A stretch of DNA of 64,000 bases from Synechocystis salina LEGE 00031 (GTDB lineage: Bacteria; Cyanobacteriota; Cyanobacteriia; Cyanobacteriales; Microcystaceae), in assembly GCF_015207985.1 (NCBI RefSeq), contig NZ_JADEVV010000019.1:1-64000 (forward strand). Reading direction: 5' to 3'. This document shows positions 24,038 to 33,800 of this stretch, one piece after another (within the stretch, counting starts at the first letter, position 1; each line of letters opens with the position of its first letter). Both the position numbers and the translations under genes were made by a program. The notes below the pieces were generated by a model. That model was given only the letters and a program-made list of their open reading frames with translations, had not been told where the DNA came from and did no database searches.

Positions 24038-24664
24038 CCTAAGATAACATGTAACACAGCAATAGCCGCTTTTTTATGGCTATACTCAATTTAACACATT
24101 TTAGGGGAAGCAATAGCCCCAATGACCTTTCTACAATTACTGAGGCTACGGTTATTATGGCATTTTTCGATGAACTGACAAGGCCCGCAACAGCAGAACT
24201 ATCAATGGATAAGTCATCTTACCGAGGTCTGAGGTTGTACAAAATAGCAAGCTTTACAGCGATCGCCACGTCAAAGGAGTGGGCAATTTAGGCCAAAGAG
24301 AGCAAAAACTCGAAATACTCCAGAGATTCGCCTATGGATTACATTGACCGAATTTATGAGTTTTTGTATACCAAAGCACTTTCTTCCCCTAGCCGTTCAG
24401 GTAAACAGTATCTAATTTATTTAGCATAGGCTTATTTTAAGCCTTTATACCTGCAACTAGATACTTTCAGAACTTAATTGCATCAATCAGATCAGCGCTT
24501 TATCTCCGTAAATCCAGGCAAATCAGCTTCAAATTTGCCAAAAACGGCGCAATGCTGAAAACCAAATTGCAATTTAGGAACTTGCTTTCACAATTTTTAT
24601 CCTTTACAAAAATAAAAAAGGCGGAGGGTCTTAAGCACCCAACGCCCCAAAGAAATATCAAAAT
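24038..24664. other. Long spacer before the replication-type gene
   Basis: About 630 bp. It holds a 71-codon frame at 24076-24291 with no ribosome site or family match, a 31-codon frame at 24334, a HIP1 copy and otherwise AT-rich sequence. It could hold the promoter and upstream part of an origin, but I see no clear iterons. Confidence 0.4.
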
Positions 24665-26143
24665 ATGACCCAATTCTACAAGCTAACGACGGATACTGCC
24701 GCAGAACTCTTAGCCGCTAAACTACCCCGTTCAAGCTGGGAGCTATGGACATGGGCAACTACCCTCGATCCGTTTGGAGATCGCCGGGTAAGAATAACCT
24801 GGGAAATAGCCAAAGAAGCCATAGGAATCAGTAGAACGACTTTTTACCGTGCCCTAGCCCAATTGACTGATGCAGGCTTACTGATTTCTGAGCGGGTTTT
24901 TGGGTTTTGGATTAGTCCCAAAAATGGGAATCCAGTCCCAGAAATAGAAATCGAGTCCCAAAAATGCGTCTCTGAGTCTCAAAAATGGGACTCCACTATA
25001 TATACAGACTTACAGACTTTCTCATACTCTCCAGACTGGAAGAGCGAGGAAAAAGAGAAAATTCCAGATCCGGAAATAAATACAAATGGACGAAGTAATG
25101 GAATTAAGCCAAAAATCCCAGAAAAACCAGCTACGGCAGAAGTTAACCAAAACTTATCTGCAAAACCTGTAGGTCAAGGAGAAGAAAAATATTCCGCCGC
25201 CCGTCGTACCAAAAAACGCACTAGTAAAAACCAACGCTTTGATTGGCTGCCCCAGGGCCCCTGGAACATTGAGGGCAAGCTAGACCCCAACTTCCGCGAT
25301 TGGTTGGCGAAGAACTGGCTGAAACGATATGGCGGAGACTTCCACGATAAGCAAGCGGATGTGTTGGCCCATTTCAAGAAAGACCCCGCTAATCTGCCCA
25401 TTCGCTGGGAGCAATATCAGAAAGAATTTGTCCATCGGGTAGAGAATACCCAAATGCGCCTCGCCAATGGCTGTCAAATCCCCGAAGACCAGCAACGGAA
25501 CCTAATCACCCATCAGCGGGCTGTGACGGCGGTTCTACCCCCAGAAATGAATCCGGTGGCTGTGGTGGAACCCACAATTGCACCGGTGCTTATGCCTGGT
25601 GTGGAGGAAATTACTAGGGGTTTGGAAAGTGTCGAACCTGTGGCGGACTTATCCCCTAGTAAAAATCTTGAGGAAGCTGAGCTGGCCCCCACGGAAATCC
25701 CTTCCCTGATTGTTGCTCCTGAGTGTGAACCTTCTCCCTGGGAAAGTGACTGCCCTACTGAGGAACCCCAAGAAGTTACTGGGGATGTGTTTGTGTCAGC
25801 GGTGAGTGTTGAAACCCCTCCCGAAAATTCTTCCCCGACTCCTGATTCTGAATACACCATCCTTCCCGACGGCACTCGACTAAAAGTTTTCCAACGCCAG
25901 CAAAAATCCGAGCCTGTGGCCCCAGAGCAAGCCCAAGCATTCCGGCAAATGATGCAGGGTTTGCTCAAGGGTTTTGGTGGTAAGCGGGAAGTTTGCCCCA
26001 AACCCCAGTCCGAACTGGAACGACTCAATCAATGGCTTTTTGACCCTGCTCTACGAGAGGAAGCAATTCACTATGCCCGGCGATCGCCAAGTTACAAATA
26101 TTGCCCCGACACTGACCAAATTATCCACTGCGAGGAGTTCTAG
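24665..26143 (+). CDS. Winged-helix DNA-binding protein, possible plasmid replication initiator
   Basis: A 492-residue protein. Residues 1-85 form a winged helix (SSWELWTWATTLDPFGDRRVRITWEIAKEAIGISRTTFYRALAQL) like those of plasmid Rep and phage replication proteins. A basic linker (AARRTKKRTSKNQRFDWLPQ) and a helical domain around 200-270 follow, then a long Pro/Glu/Val-rich disordered region (290-430) and a C-terminal helical unit with HYARRSPSYKYCPD. Two CTAGTAA decamers lie within it. Its position before the methyltransferase and ParA genes fits a replication gene, but no characterised Rep family is recognised. Confidence 0.5.
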   Translation: MTQFYKLTTDTAAELLAAKLPRSSWELWTWATTLDPFGDRRVRITWEIAKEAIGISRTTFYRALAQLTDAGLLISERVFGFWISPKNGNPVPEIEIESQKCVSESQKWDSTIYTDLQTFSYSPDWKSEEKEKIPDPEINTNGRSNGIKPKIPEKPATAEVNQNLSAKPVGQGEEKYSAARRTKKRTSKNQRFDWLPQGPWNIEGKLDPNFRDWLAKNWLKRYGGDFHDKQADVLAHFKKDPANLPIRWEQYQKEFVHRVENTQMRLANGCQIPEDQQRNLITHQRAVTAVLPPEMNPVAVVEPTIAPVLMPGVEEITRGLESVEPVADLSPSKNLEEAELAPTEIPSLIVAPECEPSPWESDCPTEEPQEVTGDVFVSAVSVETPPENSSPTPDSEYTILPDGTRLKVFQRQQKSEPVAPEQAQAFRQMMQGLLKGFGGKREVCPKPQSELERLNQWLFDPALREEAIHYARRSPSYKYCPDTDQIIHCEEF

Positions 26144-26918
26144 CCATGGAACCCTTAAACACCTTGACCTTTTTGCCGGATGTGGCGGATTCACCCTGGC
26201 CGCAGAACAAACCGGAGGAAAAGTGGCAACAACTCAGTTTGTTGAAATCGACCCCGACTGTCATACCATTTTGTCCCACCACTGGCCCCACATCCCTATC
26301 CACGCCGACATCAGGGACTACTACCCAAGCCCAGGGCAATTTGACCTTGTTACCGCTGGTTTCCCCTGCACCGGCACCAGTGGAGCTGGAACCAAAACAG
26401 GCCTCCACCATCCCGAATCAGCCCTCTTTCGGGAAGTGTTACGCATCATTGCCCAGTGCCATCCCCAATTTGTCGTCATTGAGCAACCCCTGGGAGTTAT
26501 CCATCGAGGCCTTAGAGCAATCCTTGGCGGACTCCGAATGGTTGGTTATCAAAGCGAAATTGAGATTATCTCGGCGCAGGAGCTTGGAGCGGGGCACCGC
26601 AGGGAAAGATTGTTTGTTGTTTCCTACCCCTACGGCCTGTTTGGGCACCTACCGTCAAGCTGGGTCGAACAAATTGGAGCAATGGTTGAGGAGCAACGGG
26701 CTAATTCCCAATGGCTCACAGTTGAGCGCAACCGCCTATGCCCTGATTCAGGGTTATCCTTCTCACTGGTTTCAGGCCTTGGCCCCCAATTCTGCATTGT
26801 CCCCACCGGAACCCCCGGCAGAATTAAAGCTCGCAAGCTGGCCGGCAGAACCGTCACCCCAGGACAAGCCAGTATTCCCCTCAAGCGAATCCTCTATCTC
26901 CATTCCCTTATCCCCTAG
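26073..26918 (+). CDS. C5-cytosine DNA methyltransferase
   Basis: A 281-residue protein from ATG 26073 (GAGAGGAAG upstream). Motif I LDLFAGCGGFTLA, motif II EIDPDCHTIL, motif IV GFPCTGTS (catalytic Cys), motif VI region VVIEQPLG (EQP where ENV is usual), motif VIII AQELGAGHRRERLFVV and motif X-like GRTVTPGQASIPLKRIL identify a cytosine-C5 methylase with a very short target-recognition region. No cognate nuclease is adjacent; it is probably a solitary plasmid or phage-type methylase. It overlaps the preceding gene by 71 bp and lies entirely under another long frame. Its stop TAG is supplied by a CCCCTAGTAA decamer. Confidence 0.82.
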   Translation: MPGDRQVTNIAPTLTKLSTARSSSHGTLKHLDLFAGCGGFTLAAEQTGGKVATTQFVEIDPDCHTILSHHWPHIPIHADIRDYYPSPGQFDLVTAGFPCTGTSGAGTKTGLHHPESALFREVLRIIAQCHPQFVVIEQPLGVIHRGLRAILGGLRMVGYQSEIEIISAQELGAGHRRERLFVVSYPYGLFGHLPSSWVEQIGAMVEEQRANSQWLTVERNRLCPDSGLSFSLVSGLGPQFCIVPTGTPGRIKARKLAGRTVTPGQASIPLKRILYLHSLIP

Positions 26919-27183
26919 TAAAAATTCTGAGCGAAAATCCAAACGGAGATCTCGGGGCCAAGGTAGTGGTTACATCCAATTGCACTATTGCGAAAAACAG
27001 ACCCGCTCCGGCAAAAAATCCTATGAACAGTACTACTATCACTATGAGCTTGAAGTGGGGAAAAAACGGGTTAAACGCTCTGCCTATATCCCTAAGGACA
27101 AGCTAGATGTGGTGGAGGAATGGGATAGGAAAAAACTGGATGTAGTCCTGATTCTGCAATATCTTGGCAAGGTGACGGACTAA
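26146..27183 (+). CDS. Overprinted ORF with C-terminal GSGYIQ domain
   Basis: A 345-codon frame whose first ~257 codons share DNA with the methyltransferase in a different frame. That part is Pro/Ser/Thr-rich and looks disordered. The unshared last ~80 codons encode a compact domain (GQGSGYIQLHYCEKQTRSGK, YEQYYYHYELEVGKKRVKRSAYIPKDKLDVV) also found in other cyanobacterial proteins. The ATG at 26146 is 2 bp after the previous stop. It may be a true overlapping gene, or the tail may be joined to the methyltransferase by frameshifting near 26918. Confidence 0.5.
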   Translation: MEPLNTLTFLPDVADSPWPQNKPEEKWQQLSLLKSTPTVIPFCPTTGPTSLSTPTSGTTTQAQGNLTLLPLVSPAPAPVELEPKQASTIPNQPSFGKCYASLPSAIPNLSSLSNPWELSIEALEQSLADSEWLVIKAKLRLSRRRSLERGTAGKDCLLFPTPTACLGTYRQAGSNKLEQWLRSNGLIPNGSQLSATAYALIQGYPSHWFQALAPNSALSPPEPPAELKLASWPAEPSPQDKPVFPSSESSISIPLSPSKNSERKSKRRSRGQGSGYIQLHYCEKQTRSGKKSYEQYYYHYELEVGKKRVKRSAYIPKDKLDVVEEWDRKKLDVVLILQYLGKVTD

Positions 27184-27312
27184 TTAAACCCAACAACGGC
27201 GATCAATTAATCCCGTCCGGCGAGTTGGTGCAGATTTGTTAGTTAACCCCTAGTAATTTTTGTTGATTCTTGGTCTTCTGCCGACAGCTATGTAGGCTTT
27301 TAATCAAGAATG

Positions 27313-27485
27313 AACGAAATAAAGAAATAAAGAAAAGTTGGAGTAGGTTAAATTGAAATCCCTGGAAAGCTTGTTTTTCAGGGAAATAACCTGTTCAAGA
27401 CTAAGTAACGAAATGACGAAAGCAAGACTTAAAGCAAAGACCGAAACTTGGCAGAAAGGACGAATTAACGAAAACAAGAAATATA
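27313..27485 (+). repeat. AACGAAA-type direct repeats (possible centromere or iterons)
   Basis: Copies of the consensus TAACGAAAnnAAGAA: GAACGAAATAAAGAAA (27313), TAACGAAATGACGAAAGCAAGA (27406) and TTAACGAAAACAAGAAA (27465). More copies lie just before parA (28088) and inside its partner gene (28769). The arrangement around a ParA locus suggests binding sites for the partner protein. Confidence 0.6.
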
Positions 27486-27512
27486 TTAGTGAAGTCACTC
27501 TAGACTTTTCCC

Positions 27513-28037
27513 ATGATCAAAACGGCCTATATTGTCTGCGGCAGTCCCGGTGCTGGCAAAACCTTCTATGGCAAAGAACTAGCCAAACTCAAGCAAGCTA
27601 CTTTCCTAGATATTGATACAGCAACAGAACGGCTTGTGAGGTTAGCCCTCGAACTATCAGGTCAAGATCCCAATGATCGTGATAGTCCCTATTTCAAGGA
27701 CCACTTTAGGAACCCAATTTACGAGCAGTTATTTGACATCGCCCAAGATAATTTGCTTTGGAACGATGTGGTCATAGCAGGGCCTTTTACCAAAGAAATC
27801 AAAGATCCAGACTGGGCTAATAAGTTATCAACTCGTTTAGGAGTTCCCGTTCAAGTTCATTATGTTTTTTGTCTACCCTCAATTCGGCAAGCCAGAATCA
27901 GAGATCGTAAGAATCCTAGAGACTTAGCCAAGTTAGTCTCCTGGGAAGACTACCTACGTTATTACGAGTCCGAGCCACCACCAGCTTGTGAACATATTTT
28001 CATTGACAACACCCTTGATAAAGAAATCAAGAAATAA
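27513..28037 (+). CDS. P-loop kinase/ATPase (AAA_33, zeta-toxin-like fold)
   Basis: A 174-residue protein with Walker A CGSPGAGKTFYGK at residues 8-20, a strand FLDIDTA, LLWNDVVIAGPF in the Walker B region and the lid helix SIRQARIRDRKNPRD. It resembles small nucleotide/polynucleotide kinase-like ATPases and zeta toxins; no antitoxin partner is obvious. It lies between TAACGAAA repeats and parA and may belong to the maintenance module. Confidence 0.7.
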   Translation: MIKTAYIVCGSPGAGKTFYGKELAKLKQATFLDIDTATERLVRLALELSGQDPNDRDSPYFKDHFRNPIYEQLFDIAQDNLLWNDVVIAGPFTKEIKDPDWANKLSTRLGVPVQVHYVFCLPSIRQARIRDRKNPRDLAKLVSWEDYLRYYESEPPPACEHIFIDNTLDKEIKK

Positions 28038-28110
28038 AGAATTCTGCCATGGGCACAAATAGCTTAATCTAGGGTCATAGCAATAAATAACGAAAATAAG
28101 AAAACACGAA

Positions 28111-28725
28111 ATGAAGATAATTGCCGTGACTGGCTATAAGGGAGGAGTTGGTAAAACCATCACCTCAATTCACATTGCTCGTTATCTGGCCGACAAGGGA
28201 AAAGTTTTGTTGATTGACTCTGACCCTAACCGTTCGGTGGAGAAATGGGCCGCCCGTGGGGAAAATGAACCTCCGTTCAAGGTCAAAAATGAAAAGTCTG
28301 CTCCGGCCCATATTGCCGGGAATGATTTTTTAGTTTTGGACACCCCCGCCCGGCCCGATAGTAATGAACTCAAAGAAATTAGCCAAGAGGCCCATCTAAC
28401 AATTCTGCCCTGTGTACCGGATGCCATTAGTCTTGACCCAATGCTTCAGATGTTTCAGGACTTATACCCTGGTGCCATCTATCGAGTTTTGATTACCATT
28501 GCCCCTCCTTATCCCAGTAAATCAGCCGATGAATTGCGGTCTGTTCTGGCTGAAAATCAGATCGAAGTTTTTAAGGGATTTATCCGACGCTCTGCTTCGG
28601 TGGTTAAAGCCATTGATATGGGAGTCACCACTGCGGAAATGAGGGGACGAGATCACTACCCCTGGCAAGATTACAAAACCATCGGCAAGGAAATTATGGA
28701 GGTCATCAATGGGAAGGCTCAGTAA
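28111..28725 (+). CDS. parA: ParA-family plasmid partition ATPase
   Basis: A 204-residue short ParA (type Ib-like, no N-terminal HTH): deviant Walker A YKGGVGKTITS at 8-18, LLIDSDPNRS (Walker A' region) near 33, FLVLDTPARP Walker B near 73. It would segregate the replicon by dynamic binding to nucleoid DNA. It overlaps the ribbon-helix-helix partner gene by 17 bp. A TAACGAAAATAAGAAAACACGAAAT element directly precedes the start codon and may be operator and centromere at once. Confidence 0.9.
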   Translation: MKIIAVTGYKGGVGKTITSIHIARYLADKGKVLLIDSDPNRSVEKWAARGENEPPFKVKNEKSAPAHIAGNDFLVLDTPARPDSNELKEISQEAHLTILPCVPDAISLDPMLQMFQDLYPGAIYRVLITIAPPYPSKSADELRSVLAENQIEVFKGFIRRSASVVKAIDMGVTTAEMRGRDHYPWQDYKTIGKEIMEVINGKAQ

Positions 28726-28924
28726 AGTGTTTGACACGGCTAAGGCAGAATCCTTACCAGAAACAGAAATAACGAAAGCAAGAAGTAACGAATTCGTTAA
28801 TCTTAATTTTAAGGTAACTCCAGAAATGCGCCGTAAGCTCAAACAGTATGCCGCCAAGCACGATCTTTCCCTCAAGGAAGTTTTTGAAGCGGCTCTGGAT
28901 TTTTACATTGAGCATCATCCCTAG
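28709..28924 (+). CDS. Ribbon-helix-helix ParA partner (ParB/ParG-like)
   Basis: A 71-residue protein with a mobile N-terminal tail and an RHH core (VNLNFKVTPEMRRKLKQYAAKHDLSLKEVFEAALDFYI). Small RHH proteins encoded directly after a short ParA act as centromere-binding partner and operon repressor. Codons 19-29 contain another TAACGAAA-type repeat, so the gene carries a copy of its own putative target. Confidence 0.82.
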   Translation: MGRLSKVFDTAKAESLPETEITKARSNEFVNLNFKVTPEMRRKLKQYAAKHDLSLKEVFEAALDFYIEHHP

Positions 28925-29015
28925 CCCGAAAAAATTACTAGGGGTTCAGCAAAAGTGTCAAAATTTTTTGCTAGGGGTTCCAAATGATGACTATAAAAAT
29001 TACTAGGGGTTTGGG

Positions 29016-29309
29016 ATGAAAGATAGCCGTTATCCCCCAGACTGGCCTCAGTTAGCTCTGGACAAAAAGCAGTCTGTTGGTTGGGTCTGTGAACGGTGCG
29101 GGGTGCAATGTCTTCGGCCTGGGGAGGGGAAGGGTCTGCTAAAGGAGGAACGGTATAGGCTTAGGATGGCGGTGCATCACTGCGATTATGATCCTGGAAA
29201 TAACTCCCCCAGTAATTTGATGGCCCTATGCTCTCCCTGCCATCTTCATTATCACCGCAGGCAACGGGGGAATATTTCACTGGGGCAATTATCGTTGGAA
29301 TTTTACTAG
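29016..29309 (+). CDS. HNH endonuclease-type zinc protein
   Basis: A 97-residue protein with two Cys pairs (CERCGVQC and CSPCHLHYH) around an HNH core MAVHHCDYDPGNNSPSNLMALC. It is a metal-dependent nuclease fold common in phages and mobile elements. A TTACTAGGGG decamer lies 6 bp before the start and another supplies the stop TAG (29307-29309). Confidence 0.75.
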   Translation: MKDSRYPPDWPQLALDKKQSVGWVCERCGVQCLRPGEGKGLLKEERYRLRMAVHHCDYDPGNNSPSNLMALCSPCHLHYHRRQRGNISLGQLSLEFY

Positions 29310-29318
29310 GGGATAAGA

Positions 29319-29468
29319 ATGCCGAAAACTCCTGACTGCGACTACTGCCAGTTTTACGCCCATGATCTCCATCTGGTTTGTGTGGTGTATCTTGTACAGA
29401 GAGAGTTTAAGAGATTAACTGTTTATGAAACCTTTGTAAGATCATTAGAATGTGTGACAGTAAGATGA
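29319..29468 (+). pseudogene. Truncated Cys-rich small protein at the BREX island edge
   Basis: The first ~26 codons (PDCDYCQFYAHDLHLVCVVY) resemble the start of a small Cys-rich cyanobacterial protein. From about 29397 the sequence changes to AT-rich codons (REFKRLTVYETF) that overlap brxA. I read this as a gene cut by insertion of the BREX island, placing its left border near 29397. Confidence 0.45.
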
Positions 29469-30304
29469 TCGCAACAACATTTCAAGAACCAATTTACATG
29501 GTTAAAACCGTTGAATCTTTATCAGGCACATTAGAAAAATATGACACAACGATTAATGTGATAGGGGGAATTAAGGATTACAGTGCCATATTTAAGGTTA
29601 TTAATTCGTACTTTGATGGGGGAGACTCAGTTAATCAGCTAATTTATCAACGAAATGAATTCAACTTACGTACCGATAAAAGTCGGCAGCGTATTGAAAA
29701 AGCTATTGTCAAAGCATTTTTAAACTTTAAAAATCCAGACCATCAACAATTCGTCAAAGGCTTATTAGCAGAACATATTCCTTGGGCGGATAAACAAATG
29801 GTTTTATTTTGGCACTTTTCGCTGAATAATCGCTTATTTCGCGAGATTTCAATTCAGGTATTTGCTAAAATATATCATTCCGGTAGAGTTAGTATCAATA
29901 AAAATGATATAATTGCCTACTTAAAAGACTTTATTGCTACGGAAGAAACTAACCAAATTAGTTGGTCAGAATCGACAATTAATACCTTGGCAACAAAATA
30001 TTTAAATTTGATGACTAAGTTAAGATTTTTGAAACCCAAGCGGAATAAAATCTTTGAAGAAATAAAGCCTTCTTCCCAATCATTAGTTGTATTTCTTTAT
30101 TTTGCTAAATTATTTGATCCCGATGACCATGATATTTTCAAAAATCAATTTTTACCTCTTTTACTCATTCATCATCAAGGGGTTGTAGAACGTCTCAAAA
30201 AGTTGGCAATGAGAGGCTTCTTTAATATGGATTTTAATGGTGTTTCTTTAAATATTGACTTAACCTATCCTTACCAGGAGATTAGTAATGTCCTTTATCG
30301 CTAA
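29465..30304 (+). CDS. brxA: BREX protein BrxA (DUF1819)
   Basis: A 279-residue helical protein with the DUF1819 pattern: INVIGGIKDYSAIFKVINSYF, FVKGLLAEHIPWADKQMVLFWH and TKYLNLMTKLRFLK. BrxA is the first gene of type I BREX and has a DNA-binding winged-helix fold. It overlaps brxB by 17 bp. An in-frame ATG at 29450 is an alternative start. The composition turns AT-rich here compared with the upstream plasmid core. Confidence 0.88.
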   Translation: MIATTFQEPIYMVKTVESLSGTLEKYDTTINVIGGIKDYSAIFKVINSYFDGGDSVNQLIYQRNEFNLRTDKSRQRIEKAIVKAFLNFKNPDHQQFVKGLLAEHIPWADKQMVLFWHFSLNNRLFREISIQVFAKIYHSGRVSINKNDIIAYLKDFIATEETNQISWSESTINTLATKYLNLMTKLRFLKPKRNKIFEEIKPSSQSLVVFLYFAKLFDPDDHDIFKNQFLPLLLIHHQGVVERLKKLAMRGFFNMDFNGVSLNIDLTYPYQEISNVLYR

Positions 30305-30836
30305 TCATCAGCAAAAATTTACTGATTTAATGTTTAATTTAGAAAATCAAGAACAGCTAAAAAAACAAGCAAATGGAGGAAATAGTATCATATTTAGCTA
30401 CCCGCCCTATGAGGAGTATTTATACATCCAAAAAGCCAAAGAAATTTATCGTAATAAAGTAGAATTTATTGACATCAGTCGTCTATTTGTTAACTTTATT
30501 GATCAAGGAACTTGGGAAGAGTTTAGAGACTACTATAATGATTTTCGTAGTAGTCCTCATTTAGTTTTCCATTCTGATGATGCTGATATAGACTTATTTG
30601 ATTTAATTATTAGTGAAATTAAGATCGCTTGTGAAAATGATCGGATTCCGTTTTTAATTAGGACAGGATGTTTATTAGGGACGGGCATTGATAATGTCAA
30701 CATTATGGAGCATCCAGTTGTGATGGGCTTAGCTCATCCTTTAGTGGTTTTCTATCCATCAATAATCGAAAATAGTAATCTTTATTTTTTGGGTTTCAAG
30801 TCTGCTTCAAATTATCGTTGCATATTAATTTACTAA
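30288..30836 (+). CDS. brxB: BREX protein BrxB (DUF1788)
   Basis: A 182-residue protein with IIFSYPPYEEYLYIQKAK, then VEFIDISRLFVNFI, and the terminal HPLVVFYPSIIENSNLYFL ... YRCILIY, typical of DUF1788/BrxB. It is an essential BREX component of unresolved biochemical role. Ends 10 bp before brxC. Confidence 0.9.
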   Translation: MSFIANHQQKFTDLMFNLENQEQLKKQANGGNSIIFSYPPYEEYLYIQKAKEIYRNKVEFIDISRLFVNFIDQGTWEEFRDYYNDFRSSPHLVFHSDDADIDLFDLIISEIKIACENDRIPFLIRTGCLLGTGIDNVNIMEHPVVMGLAHPLVVFYPSIIENSNLYFLGFKSASNYRCILIY

Positions 30837-30846
30837 GAGATTAATT

Positions 30847-33800
30847 ATGACTCAAATCACAGAATTATTAACGCTAAAAATTGATGAAGATATTAAAAAT
30901 GTTATTGACTTAGAAGATCGTTCTGAGCTAGAAATTCAACAGGAGATAGAATCCTATATCGTGACAGAAGGAATTGGTCGTCATCTTTATAATTTCACTA
31001 ACCAATTCACGTCTAATATCAAAGAGACTGGCGTTTGGATATCAGGGTTTTATGGCTCTGGTAAGTCTTATTTTGGTAAAATGTTAGGCTATATTTTAGA
31101 TAATCCGCTCATCAACGGGACTTTAGCTAGGGAACGTTTTATTCCTCGTATTAAAGGAATAGCTGATGCCAGTTTAATTGAGAACTCGATCAGAAACCTT
31201 GCTATGGTAGATTGTCGAGTTATTTTTTTAGATATTGCTAAACAAAATACCGATAACGGATTGGCATGGACTTTATTTGCTAATTTGCTGAAAAGTTTAG
31301 GTTTTCGAGAAGATGTTTATGGCTATATGGAGTTTGATTTATATGTCGATCGCCAATATAATCGTACCAAGGAAATTGTCAAAAATCAACTGGGACAGGA
31401 TTGGGAAACCGTAAAACGGAGTAATCGTCAGGTTGCTAAATTAATGCGCCAAATTTTTTTAGCAATGGATTACAGTGAAACTAATTATACAGAAACCTAC
31501 AATACTTATAATGCGGCGATCGCCAATTTTTCAGCGAGTAAGTTTAAGGAAGAATTGGAGAAATATTTAACATTTAATCCTGATGAACGGTTGGTGTTTA
31601 TTTTTGATGAAGCCAGTGAAGCCATTAGTCAACATAAATTTAGTTTGCTAGATTTAGAGGGTATTAGCGAAGCTTTATCGAGTATTAGCAATCGTGTTTG
31701 GACGATCGCCATTGCCCAAGAGAAGTTAGATACGGTTATCAATAATGCTAATGTCAATCGTAGTCAATTAACCAAGGTCACTGATCGCTTCAAAACTAAG
31801 ATTCATCTAGAATCTACAGAAGTTGATGTTATTATCCGCAATCGTCTATTACAAAAAACAGAAGTAGGGGAACAGATTTTAAGGAATTATTACCAACAGA
31901 AACAAGGTTTAATCACCGATATTACTAACTTAAACTCTACTTTCCCCACGAAAACAACGAATGTGGAAGAGTTTGCCACCTATTATCCGTTTCATCGCTA
32001 TCAATTTGATATTTTACAGAAATTTCTTTTTAGTTCTAATGCCTTGGTTGCGACCCAGATTGCGGCCCGGGGAATGATTATCACCACGTTTGACGTACTC
32101 CGCAAACAAATGCGAGATACTACGGTGTTTAACGTGACACCTGGCTATGCTATTTGCTCAGAGGCCCAAACAGCCCCGCCGATTGATCTAGCAAATAAAT
32201 ACGATACAGCTAGGAAAATATTAATTGAGCAAAACAGTGAAATTGAAGGCAATAAACTGCTGAAAACTCTCCATTTATTAGCAGACTCGGATGTCGTTGC
32301 TCCCACAATTGAGAATATTACCAAGAGCTATATTACAGATATTAGTAAGTATTATGACATTAAACCAAAAATTGAAGAGGCGCTTAACCTATTACTGGAC
32401 GCTAAAGTTTTATTATTTTCCAATAATAACTGGAAAATTACCTCGGATTTGGAAGGTAAAATTCTCGAAGAAATGCAGAACTTCACCGATGATTTGACGC
32501 TAAAAAAACGAGAGATAATTAACTATCTTAAGGATTATAAGCTGTTTACCTCTATTGCTCAATTTAATGACGGTGAGGATTCGTTTCGGTTTAGTGTTTT
32601 GTCTGATCAAGAAGACGAATTAGTCAGCTCTGGCAATAAGCAGCTAAGAATCATCGTTTATAGTTTGTTTAATATCAATGATAATCGCCTGGATTTTGTC
32701 GAACAAAAAAAATTAGAAACCCAATATCAAAAAGAGTTAGCAACGCTGATTCCTGACAACCGTGAATTTGCACAAATCAGTAAACTGATTGGGGAGATCT
32801 TACGTTATGGGTTTATTGAAGATAAATACAAATCTGATCCAGATCCGAACAAACGTAAAATTATGCAAAATTTCGGTATAATTCGAGAAGAGAAGGAAAG
32901 AGTGTTACGCAATAAACTGGAAGGAGCTTATCGCAATGCGTCGTTAATCTATCTCTACGATGAATTATTGCTGAATGATAATACCTTCAAAAGCACCATT
33001 GGCGAGATTCAAAAACAGATTGTCAAAAATATCTACACCAAACGTTTAGCCAGTCAATTGAATGATGCGTTAGCTGTCAAAATCTTTACGACCCGCAATG
33101 ATGGCCTCTCTCGATTATTTTCAGGAGAAGATTTCAAATTTTTTGATAGCCATGGCAACTTTATCGGTGATCGCCTGAAGGTAGTGGAGGAAGTCACCGC
33201 TCCTCTCAAAGGTCGTTATGTGGATGGCAAGGGTTTGGAAACGGAATTATCAGGGCCGCCCTGGGGGTTTAGCTTTGGCACTCTTATTTGTACCCTAGCT
33301 GCCCTTTTCCGAGCGGGACGCTTAACGGTTAAATATGCTGGCGGAACCTACTATTCTCCCGATGAAAAAGCAGTGCAGGAAGCCTTTAAAAATACCACCA
33401 AGTTCAAATCAGCTTCCTTTAAAGCAGTCACCGCGACCCTGACGGCTGTGCAAAAACAGCAGGCGGTGGAGTTATTGCTAGATCTTGATGTGGAAAAGCA
33501 CACTGGGCGTAAGGTGGACTGGAGCATTAACGACGTGGAGTTAGCCTTCAGCGTTGAAGCCTTGGTAGGGCATTTTATTCAAGCGCTCAACACGCTCACG
33601 GAAACGATCGCCGAATTTGAGCTGCTCTTTGCCTCGGTAGCCGCCCAAAAAGCAGTATTACAAGGATTTGCCGGTAAGGTTACCGAAAATAATCACCTGG
33701 AGAAAGTGGAATATCTGTTAACCAATCGGGACGCTTTCCAGGGTGCCATTCAGGTCATTCTCAAAGGGCAGTCCTTTATTAAAACCCAATTCCCGAAAGT

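Noticed and set aside
24076-24291. 71-codon frame upstream of the winged-helix gene
   Set aside because: No ribosome site, no recognisable family and codon use unlike its neighbours.
27353-27616. Frame across the TAACGAAA repeats
   Set aside because: It overlaps the P-loop kinase in another frame and its translation follows the DNA repeats; more likely non-coding.
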